A DNA stretch of 7,898 bases from Sutterella sp. (lineage in GTDB: Bacteria; Pseudomonadota; Gammaproteobacteria; Burkholderiales; Burkholderiaceae_F), in the NCBI GenBank assembly GCA_003543795.1, contig DNBE01000056.1, forward strand, positions 1 through 7,898, read 5' to 3'. The notes under the pieces are model-generated. The model was given only the letters and a program-made list of their open reading frames with translations, searched no databases and had not been told where the DNA came from. The position numbers and the translations under genes are program-made. This document shows positions 1 through 6,956 of this stretch, piece by piece; positions within the stretch are counted from its first letter, which is position 1, and each line of letters starts with the position of its first letter.

Positions 1-1182
1 ACTTTTTTGAGAACCGTGAGCGACGATTTCGATTGCTTCGGCGCCGCCTCGATACATTTCTTGGGCGCTCACGACATCCCCGTAGCGAATATGGCGCAAG
101 AGCTCACCCAAAGACGTTTGCGTCAAAGATACCGTCACGTCGATATCGGTACCGTAGACGATGTTGGAATAAACCTGACGGTCAAGGAGCACGATGGTGC
201 GCTTGGCGCCTAAGCGTTTGGCCAAAAGCGCGCTCATGATATTCGCTTCTTCGTTAGGCGAAAGCGTCAAGACGACGTCGGCTTGGCCGATGCCTTCTTG
301 GGTTAAGGCAACGGGGTCGTTTTTCTGGATGAGAGAAACCGACACGCGAGAGGTATTAAATTGGCGCGAGAGTTCCGTCGCGGTGCGCTCGTTTGACTCG
401 AAAATTTTGATTCGGCGATTGTGCCGCTGCGGCTGCAGCGCTTCGACCACCAAGGGCGAGAGCGTACCGCCGTTAAATAAGACGATGGTTTCGGCTTTTT
501 CGTTCGTATGAAGCGTCGCGATCACGTCGTGCGCGTCTGCGGTTGCCGTTAAAACGGTCACTTCGTCACCCGCTTCAATGACGGTATCGGGCCGGCAATA
601 AAGACGGTGATTGCGACGATAGATGGAAACAAACCGCACGCGCGCTTCGGGTAACTGGATAAATATTTCTCTTAAAGACCTGCCGACAAGAGACGCGCCC
701 GCCATCGCTCGAACGGTAAATAGCGTCAGTAAGCCGTCCGCCATCGAGAGTACCTGCTGCGCGGCAGGGAACATGATGAGTTTAGCCAAGTGGCTAGCGA
801 CCGCGCGTTCGGGCCAGATGATGCTCGTCGCGTGGAAACCTTCCTCGCCGAGAATACGAGGATAGTGGCGCAATTCGCTATTTCTGACGCGAGCGATTCG
901 AATCGGGATATTAAAAAGTTGGCTCGCGAGCGTGCAGGCCACAAGGTTCGTCTCGTCTTTAGCGGTCACGGCAATCAGAATATCGGCGTCCATCGCGCCC
1001 GCGCTCGCGAGCAGATTGGGCGAAGCCGCGTCGCCGAGCAAGGCGCGCAAATCGAACCGTTCTTGGAGAACTTCGAGTTGCTTTTCGTCGCTATCGATGA
1101 CCGAAATCTCGTTCGTTTCATTGACGAGATTTTCCGCGACGATGCGACCGACTTGACCTGCGCCGAGAATAAGAACTTTCAT
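1..1182 (-). CDS. trkA: Trk potassium uptake system NAD-binding peripheral subunit TrkA, C-terminus cut by window edge
   Basis: Peripheral cytoplasmic subunit that binds dinucleotide and gates the TrkH/TrkG potassium channel. The visible 394 residues follow E. coli TrkA (458 aa) closely. The first RCK_N domain begins with MKVLILGAGQVG: Rossmann glycines at 7-12, the acidic residue ending strand 2 at D30, and a GDA motif at 50-52. A linking RCK_C domain spans roughly 140-225. The second RCK_N runs from about 231 and includes EEANIMSALLAKRLGAK, almost as in E. coli. The second RCK_C is only begun (EAIEIVAHGS near 382-391) and about 65 residues lie beyond the left edge. The second Rossmann loop is degenerate (NGGTLS at 237-242). 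The ATG at 1180-1182 fits the family N-terminus; no strong ribosome binding site precedes it. It lies 58 bp after ntrX on the same strand, so it may be read from the upstream operon. No trkH or trkG is in view. Confidence 0.93.
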   Translation of the reverse strand, partial: MKVLILGAGQVGRIVAENLVNETNEISVIDSDEKQLEVLQERFDLRALLGDAASPNLLASAGAMDADILIAVTAKDETNLVACTLASQLFNIPIRIARVRNSELRHYPRILGEEGFHATSIIWPERAVASHLAKLIMFPAAQQVLSMADGLLTLFTVRAMAGASLVGRSLREIFIQLPEARVRFVSIYRRNHRLYCRPDTVIEAGDEVTVLTATADAHDVIATLHTNEKAETIVLFNGGTLSPLVVEALQPQRHNRRIKIFESNERTATELSRQFNTSRVSVSLIQKNDPVALTQEGIGQADVVLTLSPNEEANIMSALLAKRLGAKRTIVLLDRQVYSNIVYGTDIDVTVSLTQTSLGELLRHIRYGDVVSAQEMYRGGAEAIEIVAHGSQKS

Positions 1183-1240
1183 AATTCTTGTGACTGTGCC
1201 GCTAACGAAGTGTTTATTTTAATAAATTCAAAGGCTTTCT
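1183..1240. other. ntrX-trkA intergenic gap with AT-only palindrome
   Basis: A 58-bp AT-rich spacer, the longest gap downstream of fmt. It contains a perfect AT-only inverted repeat, TTTATT-TT-AATAAA at 1213-1226. The lack of GC pairs and of a following T-tract argues against an intrinsic terminator. I see no convincing -35/-10 pair reading into trkA. It could be a spacer within one operon, or a weak promoter or processing site; the sequence does not decide. Confidence 0.35.
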
Positions 1241-1900
1241 TTACGCTGAAGGCGTCTCTTTTGACGCGTTCTTTTCAACGCCCAAAGAGTCGAGTTTTCG
1301 ATAAAGGTTCGTTCGATCGACCTGCGCGTGCTCGGCAACTTTAGAAATATTGCCTTTGTACTTTTCGATTAAAAACGCGAAGTACGCGCGTTCGAACTGT
1401 TCTCTAGCCTGGCGCAAAGGAAGCGAGAAATCCACCAATCCGCGAGGCATTTCTTCGCCTTCGGGCGTATTTTCCGCCACTTTTTCGGCGACTTTTCTGA
1501 AACTTTTCGCAATGGCTTTTTGGCGCGAGCTTACTTTGAGCGCATTTTGTACGGCACCGAGCAAATTTTTCATGGAAACGGGCTTCTCGAGAAACGAGAA
1601 GGCGCCGATTTTCGTTGCTTCGACCGCCATATCGACGCTCGCGTGGCCGCTCACCATCACGATCGGGCAGGGTAAAGGACCGCTTTGAGCCCATTTGCGC
1701 AGAAGCGAAATCCCGTCGGTATCGGGTAACCAAATATCGAGTAAGACCATATCGGGATCGCCGTTTAGCATCCGTTCGTCGGCTTGCGCACCGTTTTCGG
1801 CTTCCATCACGAAATAGCCTTCGTCGCCCAAAATTTCGGTAAAGAGCCGACGAATGCCGACTTCATCGTCAACGACCAAGATCTTTTTTCTTTCACTCAT
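1241..1900 (-). CDS. ntrX: NtrX-like response regulator, short form (receiver plus Fis-type HTH, no AAA+ domain)
   Basis: Cytoplasmic response regulator, expected to receive phosphate from the NtrY kinase encoded just upstream. Using the ATG at 1900 it has 219 residues. The receiver domain (about 5-120) has the acidic pair D11/D12, phosphoacceptor D55 in LLDIWLPDTDG, S84 and K106 in FLEKP, so it looks active. A short, partly charged linker (about 121-160) leads to a Fis-family helix-turn-helix at about 163-208 (PLRQAREQFERAYF, then GNISKVAEHAQVDRTNLYRKL), which resembles the NtrX C-terminus. The central sigma-54 AAA+ domain of classical NtrX (about 240 residues, Walker A, GAFTGA) is absent, so sigma-54 activation is not expected. 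The ATG at 1915 is also in frame, but the 1900 start has an AGGAG seven bases upstream and gives the usual receiver N-terminus. It overlaps the ntrY end by 8 bp. A name of the PrrA/ActR type is an alternative; position and C-terminus favour NtrX. Confidence 0.88.
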   Translation of the reverse strand: MSERKKILVVDDEVGIRRLFTEILGDEGYFVMEAENGAQADERMLNGDPDMVLLDIWLPDTDGISLLRKWAQSGPLPCPIVMVSGHASVDMAVEATKIGAFSFLEKPVSMKNLLGAVQNALKVSSRQKAIAKSFRKVAEKVAENTPEGEEMPRGLVDFSLPLRQAREQFERAYFAFLIEKYKGNISKVAEHAQVDRTNLYRKLDSLGVEKNASKETPSA

Positions 1901-4028
1901 GATTTCGCTCCTCATTAACTTTGGACGACTGGCCGGCTAGTAACGTAAAGAGAATCTTCACGCAAGCACCGTGTGTCTCAGGATCGTTCGAGATACTGAG
2001 TTTGGCCTCGTGCTCATCACTAATTTTTTTCACCATCGGCAACCCGAGTCCGGTACCGGTCGGCTTTGTCGTAATATAGGGTTCGAACGCTTTATCCATG
2101 ATGCTTTGTTGAAAGCCGATACCGTCATCGACAATCGTCAAAAGCAATCCTTGCTCTTGCGTTTGCGTCGTGATATCGACGTGGCAAACGGAACCTTCGC
2201 GCGCGGCTTCGCGCGCGTTACTCAAAAGGTTATGCAAAACTTGTAAAAGCTGGGCTTTATCGGCCCGAATCTTCGGCGGATCGGTTTCTAAATGCAACCG
2301 AATCACAAAATCCGCGTGCTCGTAAAAGCGAGAAATTTCCTCGATAACCTCGTTTAAATCGATTTCCAAAAACTTCGGTTTGGGTAACTTCGCGTAATCT
2401 CGGAAATCGCGAACCATCGTGTTCATGATGCTGACTTGTTCGACGATGGTCTTCGTGTGGCGATCGAGTAACTTCCGATTTTCTTCGTCAAGCACGTTCG
2501 ACAACTTGAATTGAATGCGTTCTGCCGCAAGCTGAATCGGGGTTAACGGATTTTTGATTTCGTGGGCAAGGCGTCGCGCGACTTCGCCCCAGGCGATAGC
2601 GCGTTGCGCCGCGACCGCCTGGGTCATGTCGTTAGCCATCACGATAAAACCGATGCCTTTTTCAAGCGGCACGGGGGTCGTTTGTAAAAATAGCGTCATC
2701 GCGTCGGACTTTTCGACCGATTCGTATTGAACACCCTCGTGGCGCACTGCGTTTTCTTCTGAAAGCATCGGAAGCACAAGTCGCGCGAGTCTCGGTAGCG
2801 ATTCGGCTAAAGGGACGCCCGAGCGCGATAAAGGTTGGCCAAGAAGCTCTATCGCGGCTTCGTTTGCGATTCGCACGCGTCTTTGAGAATCGAGCACGAT
2901 GACCGCCGTTGATAAATTGCCGAGAATTCTTTCCAAAAAGATATTCGTTTGCTCAAGCGAAATACGTCTCGCGTCGAGCTTTTCGTAAACGTCGTTAATC
3001 CGACGAATCATGGTATTAAAAGCGCGCGTTAATTCGTTAATTTCGTCCGAACCCGAAAACTCTCGAATGGTCTGCAATTTGCCGCCGAAAGCCTGGCGAG
3101 TACCCGCTTGCAATTGGCGTAACGGCTGCAAGATTTTTCCGGAAAAAAGAAACGCCGCGAGAATCGAACCCAAGGCCGTCATCACGACCGTCAAAATAAG
3201 CGACCAATGGTAAATCCCTTGCATCCCCGAGCGAACGAAGACGCTTTCTTGGTAGTCGCGCAAACCTCGCACCGAACGCGTAATCGGTTCGGCAATCTCC
3301 GAAGGTACGGCGTGCGTTAAAAATAGGTAATGAGTTCCCGTCGGCACCAGCGCTTCGATATATAAAGGCGTTTCGGACTCTTGGTTCTCGGTATCGAGCG
3401 GATCGCCCGAAAGCCCGACCCAACGACCGTTTTCGTTGGCAGCCTCGAGCATTCGTTTTTCGGGCGCGAAAATAAGCGCCGCGTCTTCTTTGGCTTGAGC
3501 CCCGACGGCTTGTCCCTTGCTATCGAAAACCTCGACCGTCACACCTTCGGGAATCGCTTTCGGATCGATTCGCCCGTTTTTATCGACGAGTTTTGCCAAA
3601 TCTTCGGCGATATCGAGGTCTTCTTTTTGGATTTTAAGAAGGAGTTCGCGAGACAAATCCGCGCCCGCGCCGAGCGACTCTTCGACTCGGGAATCGAGTC
3701 CCGCGTGGAAGGCCTGACTTACTAAGTGCGAAGACGTCGCGAAAATGAGCACGCAAGGCGCGACGCCCACAATCGTAAATAAGCCCGTTAACAATAAAAA
3801 GGTCTGCGCGCCGTAGGTCTTGGCTCGCAATTGCTTAACGAGTCGCCAAATAAAGCTTGCCACGCACGCAAGCAAAATGACCGCGACGATGACATTTGCC
3901 ACGGCAAGCCACGCGAAGCTACGCTCGAACTCGGTCGGCCTCGTACTTACGGAAGTCAAGAGCACCATCAGAACGATGACCGTTCCTAGTGCGATGATCG
4001 CGAGAAATCTCGTCAGCGTACTCTTCAC
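1893..4028 (-). CDS. ntrY: NtrY-like membrane sensor histidine kinase
   Basis: Inner-membrane histidine kinase of the NtrY family, 711 residues, close to the family's usual length. Membrane segments are visible at about 8-27, 38-61, 75-97 and 274-296, with an extracytoplasmic sensor loop at about 98-273. A HAMP region follows (about 297-350), then a PAS domain (about 363-475, with IVLDSQRRVRIANEAAIELLG). The dimerisation/phosphoacceptor motif is RRLAHEIKNPLTPIQ with H489. The ATPase domain has an N box (LLSNAREAA, N604), G1 (DDGIGF, 634-639), an F-box region (FEPYITTK) and G2 (GTGLGL, 658-663). All catalytic motifs are intact. Its partner is the NtrX-type regulator that overlaps its 3' end. 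The start is a GTG at 4028, supported by an AAGGAG nine bases upstream and by a 3-bp gap after the DUF4390 stop. In other proteobacteria NtrYX has been tied to nitrogen metabolism, redox or envelope responses; the ligand here cannot be read from sequence. Confidence 0.95.
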   Translation of the reverse strand: MKSTLTRFLAIIALGTVIVLMVLLTSVSTRPTEFERSFAWLAVANVIVAVILLACVASFIWRLVKQLRAKTYGAQTFLLLTGLFTIVGVAPCVLIFATSSHLVSQAFHAGLDSRVEESLGAGADLSRELLLKIQKEDLDIAEDLAKLVDKNGRIDPKAIPEGVTVEVFDSKGQAVGAQAKEDAALIFAPEKRMLEAANENGRWVGLSGDPLDTENQESETPLYIEALVPTGTHYLFLTHAVPSEIAEPITRSVRGLRDYQESVFVRSGMQGIYHWSLILTVVMTALGSILAAFLFSGKILQPLRQLQAGTRQAFGGKLQTIREFSGSDEINELTRAFNTMIRRINDVYEKLDARRISLEQTNIFLERILGNLSTAVIVLDSQRRVRIANEAAIELLGQPLSRSGVPLAESLPRLARLVLPMLSEENAVRHEGVQYESVEKSDAMTLFLQTTPVPLEKGIGFIVMANDMTQAVAAQRAIAWGEVARRLAHEIKNPLTPIQLAAERIQFKLSNVLDEENRKLLDRHTKTIVEQVSIMNTMVRDFRDYAKLPKPKFLEIDLNEVIEEISRFYEHADFVIRLHLETDPPKIRADKAQLLQVLHNLLSNAREAAREGSVCHVDITTQTQEQGLLLTIVDDGIGFQQSIMDKAFEPYITTKPTGTGLGLPMVKKISDEHEAKLSISNDPETHGACVKILFTLLAGQSSKVNEERNHE
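1908..1912 (-). promoter_or_regulatory. Ribosome binding site of ntrX
   Basis: AGGAG on the minus strand, seven bases before the ATG at 1900 and inside the end of ntrY. It sits too close to the alternative ATG at 1915 to serve it, and so decides the start. Confidence 0.75.
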
Positions 4029-4031
4029 GGA

Positions 4032-4610
4032 TCAGGGCTCCTTGACGGCCTTACTATCTAAGCGGATGTCCGTCCACTCGCTTTTAAGTTCCCAGTCCTC
4101 GGTACCGATATTGACCTGAAGAGGTAGGGGGAACTTCTTCGTATCAAGCCTAAATCGCACCTTCGCTTCGTAGCCCGAAGCCGAACTTAAGCCCGCTTGA
4201 TCTAAGACGCGCCAGTTCGATAGGACTTTAAGCGCTTCAAGGGCGTCACGTAACGTATCGAATCGTAAGGACAAGCCGCCTTGAGAAAGTCTGAATTGGC
4301 GCGTTAAAGGCGAGTATGACAAACGTAGCGTGATGTCGTTAGAACCCGCGTCTTTATCAAACCAATACCAGCGTTGTTTGGCTAAACGAAACTCATACTT
4401 GAAATAAAGCGCCGTGCCGTGCATAAGCGCCTCTTCCAAGTTTCTCGGAAAATCGAAATCGACGGCAACGGAAAGGTAAAGCCCTTGGGGTTCGCCCGCG
4501 GACGCGGTCGCCAAAGACGCGCGCATCACGGCCGCGTCTTGCGCGAAGACCGTTCCCGCAAAGGTAACGAGAGTCAAGGCGGCGACTTTCAGACTGCGCA
4601 ACTCAATCAT
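4032..4610 (-). CDS. DUF4390 family exported protein of unknown function
   Basis: A 192-residue protein with a Sec-type signal peptide: hydrophobic core at about 8-20 and a likely cut after VFA at residue 23. The mature part is predicted mainly beta-rich. It carries family-like conserved stretches: ALMHGTALYFKYEF (61-74), RWYW (80-83), LSYSPLTRQFRLSQGGL (97-113), an amphipathic helix near 118-131 and PLPLQVNIGTEDWELKSEW (161-179). This matches DUF4390, which is typically found between rsmB and ntrY in betaproteobacteria. The family has no established biochemical role that I know of. Its export, and its placement directly before a kinase with a large extracytoplasmic domain, suggest an envelope protein that could modulate NtrY; that is inference only. 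Its ATG overlaps the rsmB stop by 8 bp, with AGAGG six bases upstream at 4617-4621, and ntrY follows after 3 bp, so it is translationally linked on both sides. Confidence 0.85.
   Translation of the reverse strand: MIELRSLKVAALTLVTFAGTVFAQDAAVMRASLATASAGEPQGLYLSVAVDFDFPRNLEEALMHGTALYFKYEFRLAKQRWYWFDKDAGSNDITLRLSYSPLTRQFRLSQGGLSLRFDTLRDALEALKVLSNWRVLDQAGLSSASGYEAKVRFRLDTKKFPLPLQVNIGTEDWELKSEWTDIRLDSKAVKEP
4038..4043 (-). promoter_or_regulatory. Ribosome binding site supporting the GTG start of ntrY
   Basis: AAGGAG on the minus strand, nine bases before the GTG at 4028 and within the last codons of the DUF4390 gene. No nearby in-frame ATG competes, so this site settles the GTG start. Confidence 0.75.
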
Positions 4611-5913
4611 AAGCGGCCTCTTTTCTCAATAAAGCGTAGAAAAACCCGTCATGCACGCGAGGTAATCGCGTGTCTTTTTCGTCGACCGTAGGCGCCAAAA
4701 GTAACGTCGCCGTCTCAAATCCGGGCAAATTTTCGGGTTTCGCATCGGGTGTCGCGGCTAAAAACTTCGCGATTTGCGAGACGCCTTCTTCTTTAAAAAT
4801 CGAGCAAACGCAATAAAGAAGCTTTCCGCCTGGCTTTACAGCCTGCCAAAGATTTTTCAGAAGCGCCGCTTGCTTTTGAGCTAGGCGCGCGACATCCGCC
4901 TCCTGCCTCATATGCACGATATCGGGGTGGCGCGCGAGAATGCCCGAAGCCGTGCACGGGGCGTCTAAAAGTACCGCGTCAAAGCGCCCGAAGCGCTTGA
5001 GAGCGTCGGGGCTAGCCGTATCCGCGCAAAAGATGTCAGCCTTTAAGTCCAAGCGCTTTAAGTTATCGCGAATCATCTCGCAACGCGCCGGGTTTTCGTC
5101 AAGCGCCGTCACACTTGCTTGCGACGCTTCAAGTAGCGCGCACGTTTTGCCGCCTGGCGCCGCGCACGCGTCAAGCAATTTTTCGCCTTTTCGAAGCGCT
5201 AAAAAGCGCGTCACAAGTTGGCTTGCCGCGTCTTGGACGCTAAAGAAGCCTTCGGCAAATCCGGGGAGCGCCTCGACGGGCCTCGGTTGCAAGACCAAAA
5301 CCGCCGCGTCGCCTAAAGCTTGCGCTTCAATCCCGTTTTCGGCCAATTTTTCGAAATATGCTTCGGGGCAAATCTTCGTCGTGTTAACGCGCAAAACAAA
5401 AGGCGGATGATCTGCGGCGCGAGTAAGGACCGATTCAAACCTATCGGGAAAACTTTCGCGCACTTTTTCAAACCACCAACGGGGCACTTCAAAGCGCAAT
5501 TGGGGGTCGGTCGCAAAACGATTTTCAAACTCCGCCCGACGTCTTAAGAAATTTCTTAAAACGGCATTGATAAAGCCCGCCGCGTAGGTATCGATTTTGA
5601 GTTTAGCGGCCGTTACCGCTTCGTTGACAACCGTATGATTTTCTTCTTGGTTTTCAATGAGTAGCGCCAAACCGACATCAAGAAGCGCCATCGTCGCTTC
5701 GGGCGGCGCTTTTTGAACGAGCGCTTTTTTCACAAAGCGCGTCTTAAGAAAGGTTCTCACGGTGGTGTAAATCAGGCTCATCACCGCGCCTCGCATCGGT
5801 GCGTCAAACCGCTTCGCAAGAAATGCCGCCTTCTCTAGCGTCAAGCCTTCTTTTTTCATTTCTGACCAAAGACCCGAAGCGTGAATCATCGCGGTTGAGA
5901 GAGTAACGCTCAT
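4603..5913 (-). CDS. rsmB: 16S rRNA (cytosine(967)-C(5))-methyltransferase RsmB
   Basis: SAM-dependent methyltransferase that forms m5C967 in 16S rRNA (also called Sun or Fmu), 436 residues, near the E. coli length (429). The N-terminal NusB-like helical RNA-binding domain covers about 1-140. The catalytic domain shows SAM motif I DACAAPGGKT (248-257), an acidic residue at D272, D298 in ADTA, motif IV DAPCTASGILARHPDI with C320, and motif VI YCVCS with the expected nucleophile C370. The family C-terminus HDGFFYALL (421-429) is present. Motif VI reads YCVCS instead of the commoner YATCS, which should not affect catalysis. The ATG at 5913 overlaps the fmt stop in ATGA (4 bp) and has a strong GGGGAGA seven bases upstream. 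The DUF4390 gene overlaps its end by 8 bp. All key residues are present, so the enzyme should be functional. Confidence 0.96.
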   Translation of the reverse strand: MSVTLSTAMIHASGLWSEMKKEGLTLEKAAFLAKRFDAPMRGAVMSLIYTTVRTFLKTRFVKKALVQKAPPEATMALLDVGLALLIENQEENHTVVNEAVTAAKLKIDTYAAGFINAVLRNFLRRRAEFENRFATDPQLRFEVPRWWFEKVRESFPDRFESVLTRAADHPPFVLRVNTTKICPEAYFEKLAENGIEAQALGDAAVLVLQPRPVEALPGFAEGFFSVQDAASQLVTRFLALRKGEKLLDACAAPGGKTCALLEASQASVTALDENPARCEMIRDNLKRLDLKADIFCADTASPDALKRFGRFDAVLLDAPCTASGILARHPDIVHMRQEADVARLAQKQAALLKNLWQAVKPGGKLLYCVCSIFKEEGVSQIAKFLAATPDAKPENLPGFETATLLLAPTVDEKDTRLPRVHDGFFYALLRKEAAYD

Positions 5914-6869
5914 CGTAAGCTCTCCCCGACTTGAAGCGGAAAGCCGCGCAAAAAGTCGTCAGCCGCCATCTTGGGTCGCCCCGCGCGTTGCAGGACGTCA
6001 ATTAAAAGGGAGCCTTTACCGCAAGAAACGAGAACCCCCTCTTTACCGAGAGCGAGAATTTCGCCCGGCTTCCCTTGGTTTTCTTTCACAGTCGCGTGAT
6101 GAATACGAATTTCGGTATCGCGATAGGCGCATTTGACGCCTGGAAAAGGCGTAAAAGCGCGGATTTTGCGCTCGAGCGTTGCAGCGTCCGTTTCAAAAGA
6201 AACGCGCGATTCTTCCTTTAATAACTTTTTAGCGTAGGTCACACCCGCTTCGGGCTGCGGTGTCGTCGTGAGCGTTTCGGGCGAGGCTAGCGCATGAACG
6301 AGTAAGTCTGCGCCCGCCTTCGCGGCTTTTTCGGTTAAGGTCGCGGTAGTGTCTTTAGCTTCAATCGGGAAATCGACGGTCGAGATGATATCGCCCGTAT
6401 CGAGCCCAGCGTCCATCCGCATCAACGAAACGCCGAATCGTTCGTCACCCGCTTCGATGGCGCGCGCCGCGGGCGCCGCGCCGCGCCAACGAGGCAATAA
6501 GCTCGCGTGGATATTAATCGCTTTGATATCCCGAGCGTGACCGATCCCGAGAGGCGCTTCGAGCATCGCTTCGGGAACGATCATCCCGAAAGCCGCAACG
6601 ACTAAAACATCGGGCGCGAACGCTCGGATTTTGGTGAGCGTCTCTTTCAATGCTTCGGGACTTTTGGCGGGATTGAGATTTGTCGGCGTTAAGACCTCGA
6701 TTCCGCGACTGATCGCGAACGCTTTCACGGGCGAAGGGGTGAGTTTCATCCCTCGGCCGCTCGGGCGGTCGGGTTGCGAGATAACAAGGCCGATTTCGTG
6801 CCTCGCGTCGACAAGCGCGCGAAGCGCCGTCAAAGCGAAATCGGGAGTGCCGGCAAAAACAATTTTCAT
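5910..6869 (-). CDS. fmt: Methionyl-tRNA formyltransferase
   Basis: Transfers a formyl group from 10-formyltetrahydrofolate to Met-tRNA(fMet) for translation initiation. It has 319 residues (E. coli about 315). The N-terminal Rossmann-like domain starts MKIVFAGTPDFA. The tRNA-contacting loop is SQPDRPSGRGMKL (31-43). The formyl-folate/catalytic motif is INIHASLLPRWRGAAP with N119 and H121, and MDAGLDTGD supplies D157. The C-terminal tRNA-binding domain covers about 205-310. About eight extra residues (IGHARDIK, 109-116) sit just before the catalytic Asn/His compared with the E. coli protein as I remember it. The ATG at 6869 matches the family start; no clear Shine-Dalgarno precedes it and no alternative in-frame start is visible upstream. 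It is the first gene of the downstream operon, separated from def by a terminator and a candidate promoter. Confidence 0.96.
   Translation of the reverse strand: MKIVFAGTPDFALTALRALVDARHEIGLVISQPDRPSGRGMKLTPSPVKAFAISRGIEVLTPTNLNPAKSPEALKETLTKIRAFAPDVLVVAAFGMIVPEAMLEAPLGIGHARDIKAINIHASLLPRWRGAAPAARAIEAGDERFGVSLMRMDAGLDTGDIISTVDFPIEAKDTTATLTEKAAKAGADLLVHALASPETLTTTPQPEAGVTYAKKLLKEESRVSFETDAATLERKIRAFTPFPGVKCAYRDTEIRIHHATVKENQGKPGEILALGKEGVLVSCGKGSLLIDVLQRAGRPKMAADDFLRGFPLQVGESLR
5921..5927 (-). promoter_or_regulatory. Ribosome binding site of rsmB
   Basis: GGGGAGA on the minus strand, seven bases before the rsmB ATG at 5913 and within the end of fmt. Together with the 4-bp ATGA overlap it indicates coupled translation of fmt and rsmB. 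Confidence 0.65.
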
Positions 6870-6884
6870 AACACAAATTCTAGG

Positions 6885-6921
6885 ACCGACCTACGGTTTT
6901 CGTTCTATTTAGTAGGCCGAT
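6885..6921 (-). promoter_or_regulatory. Possible hairpin in the fmt 5' leader
   Basis: On the minus strand, ATCGGCCTAC (6921-6912) can pair with GTAGGTCGGT (6894-6885). The result is a 10-bp stem with two G-U pairs and a 17-nt loop. It would begin almost at the predicted transcription start (about 6922) and end 15 nt before the fmt ATG. It matches no riboswitch class that I recognise, and folding energy was not computed. Confidence 0.3.
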
Positions 6922-6928
6922 ACCTGAA

Positions 6929-6956
6929 ATTCTACACTGCTGTTGTAATTTTACAA
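6929..6956 (-). promoter_or_regulatory. Candidate sigma-70 promoter for the fmt-rsmB-ntrYX operon
   Basis: On the minus strand, TTGTAA (6956-6951, 4 of 6 to consensus) is followed after 16 bp by TAGAAT (6934-6929, 5 of 6). The predicted start is near 6922, giving a leader of roughly 53 nt before fmt. It lies in an AT-rich gap just downstream of the def terminator, where an operon promoter would be expected. Confidence 0.5.

Noticed and set aside
1213..1226. TTTATT-TT-AATAAA as a terminator after ntrX
   Set aside because: An AT-only stem of six pairs with a 2-nt spacer is too weak for an intrinsic terminator, and no T-tract follows on the minus strand.
790..1344. Plus-strand open frame of 184 codons opposite trkA and the end of ntrX
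   Set aside because: It is antisense to well-conserved trkA codons, shows no recognisable domain, and its length is explained by the codon bias of the real gene on the other strand.
1901..1915. Upstream ATG at 1915 as the ntrX start
   Set aside because: The AGGAG at 1908-1912 lies inside this extension, seven bases before the ATG at 1900. The five extra residues (MRSEI) add nothing to the receiver domain.
3037..3423. Arg-rich minus-strand open frame of 128 codons within ntrY, with similar frames at 1404-1733 and 6514-6876
   Set aside because: These are alternative-frame readings of ntrY, ntrX and fmt rich in Arg/Ser, with no domain signal, while the main frames carry intact family motifs.
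4940..5410. Plus-strand open frame of 156 codons inside rsmB
   Set aside because: Serine/alanine/lysine-rich low-complexity translation opposite the RsmB catalytic domain, with no ribosome binding site; a shadow of rsmB.
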